Positions 1 through 9,019 of a DNA stretch of 32,056 nucleotides are shown here, in pieces (position 1 is the first letter of the stretch; every line of letters begins with the position of its first letter). This DNA is from a virus, in the IMG/VR virus record IMGVR_UViG_3300017756_000057, positions 1-32,056 of that record; one strand, given 5' to 3'. Position numbers and translations under genes: made by a program. A model generated the notes under the pieces. The model did not search any database. It was not told the origin of the DNA and saw only the letters and a list, made by a program, of their open reading frames with translations.

Positions 1-110
1 AGCACGCCGTCAAGGCTGACCTTAACGTCTGCTTGTTTGATATATGGGAATGTAAAATTAAAAAGGGACGTAGTACCGTCCCCTGGAATAATATGTTGGG
101 TAACAGCCAT
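1..110 (-). CDS. Tail fibre protein, N-terminal fragment (T7 gp17-like), cut by the window edge
   Basis: Only the first 36 or so codons are inside the window. The reading frame starts with ATG at 110, three bases after the stop of the gp16-like gene, and stays open to base 1. The visible peptide contains FNFTFPYIKQADVKVSLDGV, which resembles the N-terminal virion-anchoring domain of T7-type tail fibres (an F-x-F-P-Y type strand followed by a V-x-L-x-G-V strand). In T7 the fibre gene also directly follows gene 16, so position and sequence agree. The receptor-binding part lies outside the window and cannot be judged. Confidence 0.8.
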   Translation of the reverse strand, partial: MAVTQHIIPGDGTTSLFNFTFPYIKQADVKVSLDGV

Positions 111-112
111 TT

Positions 113-3100
113 TTAATCAGAAGGAAATCTTAGTGCGTCTTGACGGCGGACAAAGTCTTTGTCAAGTTTAATTTTTCCTTGGAGAGCTTCATCAAGTCGT
201 TGCTGAAATGCCCGAGATGTTGGTGTCTGTCCTAGTCGCATAACGTTTTTAGCAGCCTTACCATAGGCACTAATACGTCGCATCAATTCTTTGTAAACGG
301 GAGTATCTGATTCATCTTGTCCAGACTCGATTCGTAAATCGGAGTTGGGCTTATCAACAAGCTTATATTGATCACTATTAAAGTAATCGAGGAGATCTTT
401 CCGAAGCTTGCCGTCACCAGCCTTAATCAGTTCGTACTCAACCATTTCTTTGTTGGTGAGGTCTACATCGTCCATAGTCCTCATCTCCTCATCAATGTTC
501 ACCCCCGCATCAAACAGTTTTTTGTGGACAGGATCGGTGCGATTTTGGGAGAACCGGAGACCAAGAGGAGAGGCCATATTGAATAGAGCCAACAGGTTGC
601 CACCACCAACCCCATAACCGTCACGAGTGAGCGCCTCGCCTGTGAGCGGGTCTGTACGTGCGGGAAGGGTTGATGAGATACCAACACCACCATTTTTCTT
701 GATGAACCAAGACCACATCGGTTCAATGGCAGAGCGGTGCTCACGAATGTACGGGTCAAGAATTTGTCCCACCTGACTACGTGCCCCAGAGAAAGGAACA
801 ATGCCACGGGCAACGTTGGCACCTACATCCTTAAGACCGCCACCTTGAGTTGTGAGGATTTCAGCTGCACTAGCCACCTGAGCCAAAAAGCTTTTATTGA
901 TAATGTTTGAGCCAATAGCTGCAGCCGCAGTATCAAGACCCAACTCACCCTCAACTCCAAGGGCTCCAATGTCAGCAAACAGACCGATGATGGTGGTTGC
1001 GGGTTCCAATCCTTGGTAGTTGACCTCTCCACCAAAAGGCAGTTTCAAGGTGAAGGGTTTGTTACCAGATAGACGCCATTTTTTGTTGTCTTCTGCATTA
1101 AGTGGTCCTGCACCAGTCAACACACCAGCAGCGCCCATCGTGGTTGCAGAAGCACCAATCACATAGGACATTGCCTCTTGACCGTCACGCATTGCCCGGT
1201 AGTAGGCAGAGCCGTTTTTGTAAGCCTGGCTACGCTTTTTCATGTAGCTAGAGAGGCCAGGTGTGAGGCCCAAGGCACCCTTGAGGATCATTGAGGGCGT
1301 TTTAACAAAGGTCAGTCCCACTAGACGACCACCAGGCATAGAGGCAAGCTGGTTGAGGCCCTTAGTCAAAACATCTGAATCTTGGAGGCTTTGCTGGAAT
1401 GTAAAGACCTTTGAAAGCTCTTCAGCCTCAGGGTCAATCAGTGTGAGTTTGTCTTCAGCAAACACGTCAAGCTCGTGTTTTGCCTTGTACTGTTGAACCA
1501 ACTCAGCAAACTCTTCAGAAGATTTGGCAGTCAGAGGACGATCACCAAGGGTTGCCATTGCATCTTCAACCGCACGGCGGCTGATGATCTGACGCCCAGC
1601 AACAACTTTGAAGAAACTATCGACAGTACCCATTGCCCGCATCATGGGGCTGAAGAATGGGCTAAGAAGGATTTTTCTTAGGTTGATAGCTGTAGAAAGA
1701 AAAGTTTCCGCCATCCAGTCCAACTCACCATTATTGGACATGGCCTCAATCTTTGCCATCTTTTTAGTCAGTTCTTCGTCCCAGACCTGATAGTTGGGTG
1801 AGTCGAAGTCAAGACCTTTGACGTTGTTGTTCCAAATGCGAGGTAGGAGATCAGTCATCTCCATATATGTCTCGTAAGTAGCTCCCAAAGCCGCTACAGC
1901 CTGCCTGCGAACCAGCTCTTTACTCTTACCCGGCAAATGGGTGCCGAGAAGGGCTAGAAGGGGATGACCGGTTGACTGGTAAAAGTTACCCCAGAAGTTC
2001 CTAGCTTGAGTAGCAGGGCCAGACAGAATAGAGTTGATGTAGAAACCATCAAGGTTTTTGACGTTGGCAGAGTACAGTGCTTTTGCAACGTCTAGGGTAT
2101 TGGCAGGCGTGTTATGCGAAAAGGCCAAGGTCTCGATAGCCCGTTTCATTTTATTGGCTGCAGCTTTGGGGTTTGTTCTGATCAAATCACCCATAGCCAA
2201 CATACGCTTGTACATCAGCTCTTTACGAGCCAATATGTCGTTGTTGCGGTTGATAAGCTCGTCTAAAAGCTCACTATTTTCAGGCAACGCCTTAGATCCC
2301 GTGTTCTGGGCAATGTACTTACGCTCATTAAGATGAGATCCAACGGCTGCGTCATCGCCTTTCAAGAAATTAAATAGAACAAGAAAACGTTCGTTAATAC
2401 GTTCTAAGTTCATCTGAACTTCAGCAGCACCCTCCTTCATCTGATTAGTAGATTGCTGACTAAGTTCTTTAATCTCAGGCAGCATCTCCCGAATGACGCG
2501 ATTCATTGCTTCGCGCCCCTCGATGCTGGTGATAAAGAAACGCCCATCGTTCATCTGGGTGCCAAAATCGGGATTGCTACGCAAAGCTGCATCTAATTCG
2601 TTTCCATCCAGACGCTTGATTTCAGCGACAAGGTCATCTGTAAGTTGGCTTTGCATAGCCTCCACAACTTCTGACTCAGTACGGCCAGGAATCTTTGCTA
2701 GTTGCTCACTGATTGATCTAAGGGTGAGGTACTTGTCACTGTCCCTAGCCAATGAGCGTATGTTTGCTTCAGTAAGGGAAGAGGGTGTGGGTCTAGCAGT
2801 ACCGACGTTGGACTCGGTGCGGGGAGGGTTGCTGCCCAGGGGGGCTCGTGCCTTGGTGGGAATCAGTTGATCAGATTCCTTACCAGCCTCCATCGCTTGT
2901 TTGCGAGTGGTGGGTTGAATAACCTCTGCCTTTTGAACGATCTCATCAACCTTTTCAGGGGGGATGTCTGGGTCGTTCTTGGCTTTGATCTCTTCAGCCT
3001 TGGCTTTGAACTCAACGTCTTGCCCGTTGAATCGGGCATACATTGCCTCACGCTCCAGTTCTAGCTGTTTGAGCATCTGACGAGCCAGGATCTGTTCCTG

Positions 3101-4831
3101 GAACAGGGGCTCTAGTTCTTGACGTTGGGCAGCAGCAGCCTCGTCAGCAGCCTTTGCCTCAGCCTTGAGACCCTCTACCTGCTTGTTTAGACCCTCAACA
3201 GTGTCGATAGACTCATCAATAGGAGCGGGTCGTTCGACGTTGGGTAGACGCTTGAGCAGGTTTTGCTTGACCGTTGTGTCAGGGCCTTCCTGAATGGATT
3301 CAATAAGTGCATCTATGTTTCCACTGGTTAATCCCTTGACACGGCGACCAGCTGTGATGGTGATGCCCCGAGGGAGAAGTTTGTTGTCTTTTAGATATTT
3401 GACTTGATAGGCAGACAGGTTGAGCGTAATTGTCTGAGTAGCCTCAAGATCTGCCTGACGAGGAGCGTCAAGTGATCGAACCTGTAGATCTTCAATGTCA
3501 GCAGCCCGACGACCACTCACAGTAGATTGCTGAGTCAGATTTTCAGACAGTTCCTCAACCCGAAGGTCGAGATCAGAAGACATTTGCTGTGCATCAGCAA
3601 TGTTACGGTCGATCTGATCCATCTGGCGCTGCAGACCAGGCCAAGACAGACCATCAATCACCTGCTCCTCAGGATCACCACCAAATTTGACAGTGTTATA
3701 GGTTTTGTCGATCAGGTTTGCGGCACCAAGGGCGCGTGTACGGGCTTGTAGGTACTGGACAATGCCGTTGTCGCCCTGAGCTGCCTGTTCGATCAGGTTG
3801 TTGAGGGGTTGCCGAGCATCTTCTAGGGCACGAAGAGCAAAGTCTTGCTGGACTTTGAGTGTGTAATTAAGAGTCTTACCAAACTGATCCTCTGCATAGG
3901 TCTTAGCCAGAAGGTTATTCAAACGGCCACGAGCCTCAAGAGCCTTTTGTGATGCCTTGGGGTCTTGTTTGACACCAGGAAAATACTTGCGACCAACTGG
4001 TGAAGACCGAAACTTAGACCACAGTTTCAGATCACGGATAGCATCAATAGCTTTACCACCAACAGCTTCAAACAATGCGCCCTCCAGACCATTCAATGTA
4101 CGGTTGTGGATGGGGTTATTGTCATCAGAGGTCTGGAACATCTGCGTCCAGGGGGTGCTACCGACGAGAGTGCTGTCTTCACCCGTACCGTCAGAGCCAA
4201 TAAAGTCTTCTACAAAGCCGGTAGCTGCTCTTCCACCTGCAAGACCAAGAACTGTTTTGCCCGTACCAAGTTTGGCAAAGGGACCAATGCGGCTAAGTTG
4301 CCGCGAATTGATAACATACCGTCCAAGAGTACGGACAGCTTTGCCCCATGATGTGTTGTTTTCTCGAACAAAATTAAAGTCTACGTTTGCGAAGTCGTTA
4401 TCAACCTCGGGAAGAACGCTAAGAAGGTCTCCAGGAAGATTGACAACACCCTCAGCAAAGTCTTCGACCGCACCAAAACCTGCACGAATCAATTCACCAC
4501 CAATACTGGTGCCTTGATCGATCTGTTCTTCAATGGCTTTCGCGCGTTCACCAGCAATAGCGCGATTTGTGGCAGCGGCTTCACGAATTTCGTCAGCATC
4601 ACGCTCATCAAACGCATCTACAATTCGTACTGCAGCCTCGTTTAAAAACTGCCCGACAGGATTGTCGATTTCAACAGGGGCGTATGGACCCAACTGCTCA
4701 GATTCCTGCTCCTCCTCAGGCTCTTCAGAAGAGGTTTCTAGGCTAACTTTCGGTTGTTGCGCGTTATCTAGTTGTTCAGCGAGTGGAATCGGTTCCACTT
4801 CTTCGTAGCCAGCAGGCAGTTCAAAAGGCAT
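113..4831 (-). CDS. Internal virion protein D, gp16-like (DNA ejection channel)
   Basis: This 1572-residue protein is the largest in the window and occupies the place of T7 gene 16, between the gp15-like gene and the tail fibre. T7 gp16 (1318 residues) is ejected into the cell first and helps form the channel that carries DNA across the envelope. The N-terminal 60 residues are very rich in Glu, Gln and Pro. Long helical, charged stretches fill the middle (roughly residues 400 to 900). The last third contains Gly/Ala-rich segments that could insert in membranes. I do not see the lytic transglycosylase motif that T7 gp16 carries at its N terminus; a lysozyme-like domain sits in the neighbouring gp15-like protein instead. 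The assignment rests on size and gene order more than on recognisable motifs. Its start at 4831 follows the gp15-like stop by two bases. Confidence 0.8.
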   Translation of the reverse strand: MPFELPAGYEEVEPIPLAEQLDNAQQPKVSLETSSEEPEEEQESEQLGPYAPVEIDNPVGQFLNEAAVRIVDAFDERDADEIREAAATNRAIAGERAKAIEEQIDQGTSIGGELIRAGFGAVEDFAEGVVNLPGDLLSVLPEVDNDFANVDFNFVRENNTSWGKAVRTLGRYVINSRQLSRIGPFAKLGTGKTVLGLAGGRAATGFVEDFIGSDGTGEDSTLVGSTPWTQMFQTSDDNNPIHNRTLNGLEGALFEAVGGKAIDAIRDLKLWSKFRSSPVGRKYFPGVKQDPKASQKALEARGRLNNLLAKTYAEDQFGKTLNYTLKVQQDFALRALEDARQPLNNLIEQAAQGDNGIVQYLQARTRALGAANLIDKTYNTVKFGGDPEEQVIDGLSWPGLQRQMDQIDRNIADAQQMSSDLDLRVEELSENLTQQSTVSGRRAADIEDLQVRSLDAPRQADLEATQTITLNLSAYQVKYLKDNKLLPRGITITAGRRVKGLTSGNIDALIESIQEGPDTTVKQNLLKRLPNVERPAPIDESIDTVEGLNKQVEGLKAEAKAADEAAAAQRQELEPLFQEQILARQMLKQLELEREAMYARFNGQDVEFKAKAEEIKAKNDPDIPPEKVDEIVQKAEVIQPTTRKQAMEAGKESDQLIPTKARAPLGSNPPRTESNVGTARPTPSSLTEANIRSLARDSDKYLTLRSISEQLAKIPGRTESEVVEAMQSQLTDDLVAEIKRLDGNELDAALRSNPDFGTQMNDGRFFITSIEGREAMNRVIREMLPEIKELSQQSTNQMKEGAAEVQMNLERINERFLVLFNFLKGDDAAVGSHLNERKYIAQNTGSKALPENSELLDELINRNNDILARKELMYKRMLAMGDLIRTNPKAAANKMKRAIETLAFSHNTPANTLDVAKALYSANVKNLDGFYINSILSGPATQARNFWGNFYQSTGHPLLALLGTHLPGKSKELVRRQAVAALGATYETYMEMTDLLPRIWNNNVKGLDFDSPNYQVWDEELTKKMAKIEAMSNNGELDWMAETFLSTAINLRKILLSPFFSPMMRAMGTVDSFFKVVAGRQIISRRAVEDAMATLGDRPLTAKSSEEFAELVQQYKAKHELDVFAEDKLTLIDPEAEELSKVFTFQQSLQDSDVLTKGLNQLASMPGGRLVGLTFVKTPSMILKGALGLTPGLSSYMKKRSQAYKNGSAYYRAMRDGQEAMSYVIGASATTMGAAGVLTGAGPLNAEDNKKWRLSGNKPFTLKLPFGGEVNYQGLEPATTIIGLFADIGALGVEGELGLDTAAAAIGSNIINKSFLAQVASAAEILTTQGGGLKDVGANVARGIVPFSGARSQVGQILDPYIREHRSAIEPMWSWFIKKNGGVGISSTLPARTDPLTGEALTRDGYGVGGGNLLALFNMASPLGLRFSQNRTDPVHKKLFDAGVNIDEEMRTMDDVDLTNKEMVEYELIKAGDGKLRKDLLDYFNSDQYKLVDKPNSDLRIESGQDESDTPVYKELMRRISAYGKAAKNVMRLGQTPTSRAFQQRLDEALQGKIKLDKDFVRRQDALRFPSD

Positions 4832-4833
4832 AA

Positions 4834-7527
4834 TTAGTAACGATTTAGGTCATCAATAAGTGCTTGTTTTCGCTTCGCATAAAGCGAGTGGTGGTAACGC
4901 ATCCAGCTCTCTTGTGCAGCTACAAGCTGTTTATCACTTGGATTAGCGGCAGTAATAGCGGCCCAAACATGGCCATATTGGGGATCGTTTTCGTATGCGC
5001 GAAGTTCGGACATAGCAAACTGCATTTGCACAGTCGGATCGCTTACATCTTTGCCTTCCTTTTCAGCAAAGGCTATTAATGCATCTTTGCGGCTATTCCG
5101 ATGGGCAAACAGGCCAAGACCTGTAGGTTTGCCGTTTTCAAAGTCATGCTCAGCTTTTGGATTGCCGCCTGACTCAGCCATCATCACATGGGAGAACCAA
5201 ATAGCACCACGCCGTGAAAGACCTTGATTGATGGCAAAGTCCATAGCGTCTTGCTGCGATACACGCTTTGTGTATGGAGACACCACAATTGTGGGTTCTG
5301 GGTCGTTAATTTGACCCGGCATACCCCATAGTCCAGCTTGGTTTCCAAGAAACTCTCGCGGGGTTACATTTGCCTGAGTAGCCAGATCACGGACAAGAGG
5401 ATCAATTTGTCCGGTTTTTTCGTAAGCGTTTACGAATTTAAGGATCTCAGGCGGCGTTAAAAAGACACCAGTCTCGGAATCGAGACGCCCAAGCCGCCCA
5501 GAGCGAGCAGAAGCACGAGCCTTTTCGCCAGTGAAGAATACTGCATTTCTATTTTGATTCGGTATTGATTGGGGTTTGAAGTTAACTGCATTCTCCGCAC
5601 CAAACTCAAACTCGTCGTCGGATTGACGTAGCTCAGGAATAGAGTCTGTTTTGTCGTCAAATACGATTTTATCTTCGAGTAAGTCAGTTTGCCTTGAAAG
5701 CCAGTCCTTCATAGCGTCGGCGTTCTTATCGCCCTGTCCATCAGTGACCCAAGCTTGGAAACGAATCTCTAGCTGCTCTTGTCGATTTCTAATAACAGCA
5801 TTTACCTGTTCTCTCAGCTCAGGTTTTTGGTTTAGTTGAGCCTCAGTAATAGACGGCCTCAGAGACTGAATTTTAAGCTTCTGAGTTTCAAGAGTGGTTT
5901 TATACAGAGGATGGATGGTCGCCAATTTCTCAAAGGAATTAGCTGCCTTGGCAATGCGGTCTTTCTCAGATTGCGGCATACCAGGGTTCAGTGCAATCCT
6001 CTGCCGGATAAGCTCTGGTGTCAGACCTGGGGTGGAAAGGAACTCATCATTAGAGTTGATAACAGCTGTCAAGTTGCTTGCCTTCTGTTTACCCAACCAT
6101 TCCCTAAAAGCACCACGTTGTTTAAGTGGAAGGTTTTCAGATTGGTCCCAATAATACTGACGACGTTCAGTAAGAACTGAAACATCAGTAATGGTTGCTA
6201 GTTCCTCTTGAGCAGAGGCCTTCAGACGTTCGCCCAATTCTTTTGCTGCCTCATCTGCAGCCTGCGCCTGAGCTTTGTCAAAGGTTTCTTGATATTTCAA
6301 ATAATCACTTATCACGTCTTGACCAGCGGCCAGCAATCTTTCGTCTGCTTTGATTGTTGTGACAAGTATATCTAGGGCAGTCATGTCCCCAGATTCATAG
6401 GTATCAGCTTTTAGATCATTAAGCACATCACCAAGATTCCTAGAGAAATTTTCTGGATCCTTAGAGAACAGTTGGAGCAGCATGTTGGGCAAATCTGCCG
6501 CAAACTCGGAACTTTTAGATGCTGTGCGGATCTGATTTCGAGCCAGACCAATAGATGACTCGACAGTAAACTTTTGGTTAGCCTCGTTAAACTCGGTAGC
6601 AATTTGCAGCTGTGATGTGATCAGTGTCTTTGCTAGATATTTGTTTTGAATCTCAGCAGGCAGGCTAGTAAGACCACGTTCGATCATGAAATCAATAGTC
6701 TTCTCTTGCAAGAAAACCTGTAGCTTCTGATCTGCATTTGGGTCACCAAAGTTCAAGACACCAGCCGCAATGGCGTCTTCCTTGGCTTGCTGTAAGTAGC
6801 CCTTTAATTCTAAGCTGTTCTTGATTGCAATACCTTCCTGAACACCATAGGCATAGAAGCCGTTGTGGGATCGAAGGTTTGTAGCATCGTTTGGTTTGCC
6901 CTCAACATCTAGTTGACGTGCTTCATTATCCAAACGCATACCCGTGGCTACACGGGCATCTTGCGCCACATTGAGTACATCGTTTCCTGCCCCGAAGTTA
7001 CGGAGCATTCCATCTAGCTGACCCTGTGCTTGTAGGCGTTGGTTAGCGAGATTGATCTCCTCGGCCTTTTGCTTGTAGAGCGTCTCAGAAAAATTAAGAA
7101 GTTGATTTCCAAAATTAGAGAGAGACTTTGCTTCCTGAGAACTAAATTGCTGCTGCAGCTGGTTACGGATGATCTCTTGCGAATTCTGCATCCGGCGGAT
7201 TTGATCCTCCTGTTGCATTTGCATCCGCTCACCCTCAAGCTCTTGGCGACCGAGGATTTCGTTTGCTTTGGCTGCTAGTTGTTGGTTAGTGCTGAGGTTT
7301 GCAGACTCAAGGCGTTGTTGCTGAATAGCTGTCTCATCCAGAATTTGATTATTAAAGTTCTGGAACCGCTGAGCAGCGTTACGTGCTTCGTGGGCACTTT
7401 GTAGTTTTTGATTTTCTTGGCGGGCTAACTCTGCCAGTTGCTTAGTTCTATCTGGGGCACGGAGATCTGAACGAACAGACGACTGCCGCCCCCGCATCTC
7501 AATAGAGCGGAATGGAGTGTTACTCAT
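4834..7527 (-). CDS. Internal virion protein C, gp15-like, with C-terminal phage lysozyme domain
   Basis: The gene encodes 897 residues in the position of T7 gene 15 (747 residues), between the gp14-like and gp16-like genes. The first 200 residues are Gln/Arg/Glu-rich and probably coiled coil. The middle is helical with no recognised enzyme motif. From about residue 765 to the end the sequence resembles the phage tail lysozyme (Phage_lysozyme2) family. A helix leads into MAESGGNP with the likely catalytic Glu at 785, followed by a G-L-G-L-F segment, an R-x-D-A-L-x-A-F helix and a Q-x-Q-F-A-M-S-E-L helix. Such a domain would locally cut peptidoglycan during DNA ejection. In T7 the muralytic domain is on gp16, so here it appears to have moved to the neighbouring ejection protein. 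The start codon overlaps the stop of the gp14-like gene at 7527. Confidence 0.85.
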   Translation of the reverse strand: MSNTPFRSIEMRGRQSSVRSDLRAPDRTKQLAELARQENQKLQSAHEARNAAQRFQNFNNQILDETAIQQQRLESANLSTNQQLAAKANEILGRQELEGERMQMQQEDQIRRMQNSQEIIRNQLQQQFSSQEAKSLSNFGNQLLNFSETLYKQKAEEINLANQRLQAQGQLDGMLRNFGAGNDVLNVAQDARVATGMRLDNEARQLDVEGKPNDATNLRSHNGFYAYGVQEGIAIKNSLELKGYLQQAKEDAIAAGVLNFGDPNADQKLQVFLQEKTIDFMIERGLTSLPAEIQNKYLAKTLITSQLQIATEFNEANQKFTVESSIGLARNQIRTASKSSEFAADLPNMLLQLFSKDPENFSRNLGDVLNDLKADTYESGDMTALDILVTTIKADERLLAAGQDVISDYLKYQETFDKAQAQAADEAAKELGERLKASAQEELATITDVSVLTERRQYYWDQSENLPLKQRGAFREWLGKQKASNLTAVINSNDEFLSTPGLTPELIRQRIALNPGMPQSEKDRIAKAANSFEKLATIHPLYKTTLETQKLKIQSLRPSITEAQLNQKPELREQVNAVIRNRQEQLEIRFQAWVTDGQGDKNADAMKDWLSRQTDLLEDKIVFDDKTDSIPELRQSDDEFEFGAENAVNFKPQSIPNQNRNAVFFTGEKARASARSGRLGRLDSETGVFLTPPEILKFVNAYEKTGQIDPLVRDLATQANVTPREFLGNQAGLWGMPGQINDPEPTIVVSPYTKRVSQQDAMDFAINQGLSRRGAIWFSHVMMAESGGNPKAEHDFENGKPTGLGLFAHRNSRKDALIAFAEKEGKDVSDPTVQMQFAMSELRAYENDPQYGHVWAAITAANPSDKQLVAAQESWMRYHHSLYAKRKQALIDDLNRY

Positions 7528-8549
7528 TAGTTCATATATTCTGCGATAGTGTTAAGTTTGAGACCAGGACCACCTGTGGTGGGAGGTTTTTTAATCATTG
7601 CATTAGCACTCATACCAGCAGAAACTCCACTCAGAATGGAGCTTCCAATACCAGCCACCAGACCAAGCGTGGAGGGCCTAGGAGACGCTGTTGGCATTGC
7701 TGCATAGCTTGGCCCCTGAAGCGGACCAGGATCGTCCATAAAGCTTGCAAATACCGGTTTAGGTGCGTATTCAGAAAAGACTGGCGGTGTTACATCAGGC
7801 AGGCTGAGGGGTTCAGTAGGTCGAGGGATAATCGAAGCTATTGCCTCTGCATCTTTCTGTGCCTGTTCGAGGAAAGCGTTCGTACTATCGGCATAAAAAT
7901 CTTCAACAGCCATCGAGTAATTACGCTCTGCCATACGCATATCACGTCCATACTTGGCACCTTCGTTTAAAACACCAAGTCCGATACTTTGACCACTGCG
8001 ACCAGAAGCAAGAATTGCCCCTTGAGCTTGAATACTAGAGACCATAAGACGCTCAGCTTCAAAAGCTCTCTGAGCCTTTGCATTAAGTTTTTTATTTTGA
8101 GCCTCTTCAAGCCTAGCGTTGACGTTTAGTACGTTAAGTTTCTTTTGGTTTTCAGCTCGCGTTTCAGAAAGTATTGCCTGGTTGAGCTGACTTTGGAATT
8201 GAAGTTGGTTTTGAAGATTAGTAAAATTATTTTGCTGCTGAGTCATGAGGTATTCACGTTGAACACGAGCATTAGCAGCGTTAGTTTGCTGGGTATTTAG
8301 AACCCATTCATTCAAAGTTTTTTGGTTAGCGATATTGATCTGTGCATTCTGCTGCTCCATAGCGAACAGCGCCTGCGACTGGGCAAAGGATGCCTGTTGT
8401 TCAGCAGCTCTATTGGCTGCCTGCATTTGATTAAAGGCTTGGGTATCTGCGAAGGATGCAGCCTCTTGCTGTTGTTGATAACCAGCAATAGTCTGAACAC
8501 CGCCAACAACTGCAGTTGCAATACCCAAACCAATTACGGGATCGCACAT
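7527..8549 (-). CDS. Internal virion protein B, gp14-like
   Basis: A 340-residue protein in the place of T7 gene 14 (196 residues). A short Gly/Ala/Val-rich hydrophobic segment at residues 5 to 23 is followed by a long Gln/Asn/Ala-rich coiled-coil region (about 25 to 170). There is then a Pro-rich linker and a second Gly/Ser/Ala-rich hydrophobic segment near residues 290 to 320. This pattern, with hydrophobic ends around a helical core, fits an ejected core protein that forms a pore in the outer membrane, as proposed for T7 gp14. Its start lies 16 bases inside the end of the gp13-like gene and its stop overlaps the gp15-like start. No enzymatic motif is visible. The identification is by gene order and composition. 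Confidence 0.8.
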   Translation of the reverse strand: MCDPVIGLGIATAVVGGVQTIAGYQQQQEAASFADTQAFNQMQAANRAAEQQASFAQSQALFAMEQQNAQINIANQKTLNEWVLNTQQTNAANARVQREYLMTQQQNNFTNLQNQLQFQSQLNQAILSETRAENQKKLNVLNVNARLEEAQNKKLNAKAQRAFEAERLMVSSIQAQGAILASGRSGQSIGLGVLNEGAKYGRDMRMAERNYSMAVEDFYADSTNAFLEQAQKDAEAIASIIPRPTEPLSLPDVTPPVFSEYAPKPVFASFMDDPGPLQGPSYAAMPTASPRPSTLGLVAGIGSSILSGVSAGMSANAMIKKPPTTGGPGLKLNTIAEYMN

Positions 8550-9019
8550 AGTTTGGCAAATTCAACGTAAGTAAGACGTTTTGGACCTACGGGCACATAA
8601 CACAAACGCTTGAATCCCAGCATGTGTAGGAGCTTTCCGTGCATCCTATTTCTGGGATCCATAATGTTATGGAGCATTGTGTATTTTTGACCTTCTAACC
8701 ACTTCTTTGCTTCTTTGAAGAAAAGAATGGGCATTGTCTCCACAGCAGGTGTGGTGAGCATCCATACACGTCCTATACCATTGTCTTCTTCAACCACACC
8801 AGCAAAGCCTGAAAGCGCTCCGTCTGGGTTAAAGAAACAAATTGGGTCTTTAGACAATGCAACGCTCATAGGAAGGGCGTAAAAAGGGGGGTGTCCAAGA
8901 CCCTCCAATTCCCGTCTGTCTTCCCACCTGAGCAGCCCGGAACTTTGCCAGGCCAGCTCAACTGTAGCGGGAAGAATATATTTAGATTTGTCTGATTCCT
9001 TTAGTGGTGTAGGTTCCAT
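8534..9019 (-). CDS. gp13-like internal protein with GNAT-type fold
   Basis: The frame is open from 9163, but I place the start at the ATG at 9019 (161 residues). The upstream part reads only through the end of the tail tube B gene, whereas MEPTPLKES begins a normal-looking protein that overlaps that gene by 38 bases. The sequence has the layout of a small acetyltransferase-like (GNAT) domain: a strand with GFAGVVEED, then GRVWMLTTP, a helix with FFKEAKKWLEG, and a final NRMHGKLLHMLGF helix-strand segment. Cyanophage and T7 genomes carry a protein of this kind between genes 12 and 14. T7 gp13 is 138 residues and is needed for normal virion assembly. Whether this one retains acyl-CoA binding is unknown. 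Confidence 0.75.
   Translation of the reverse strand: MEPTPLKESDKSKYILPATVELAWQSSGLLRWEDRRELEGLGHPPFYALPMSVALSKDPICFFNPDGALSGFAGVVEEDNGIGRVWMLTTPAVETMPILFFKEAKKWLEGQKYTMLHNIMDPRNRMHGKLLHMLGFKRLCYVPVGPKRLTYVEFAKLCAIP

Noticed and set aside
3957-4517. Plus-strand frame of 186 codons
   Set aside because: It is antisense to the gp16-like gene, with low-complexity composition and no context for plus-strand transcription.
7565-7585. GTGGGAGG sequence resembling the repeated early 10-mer
   Set aside because: It matches only part of the motif and lies inside the gp14-like coding region; treated as chance.
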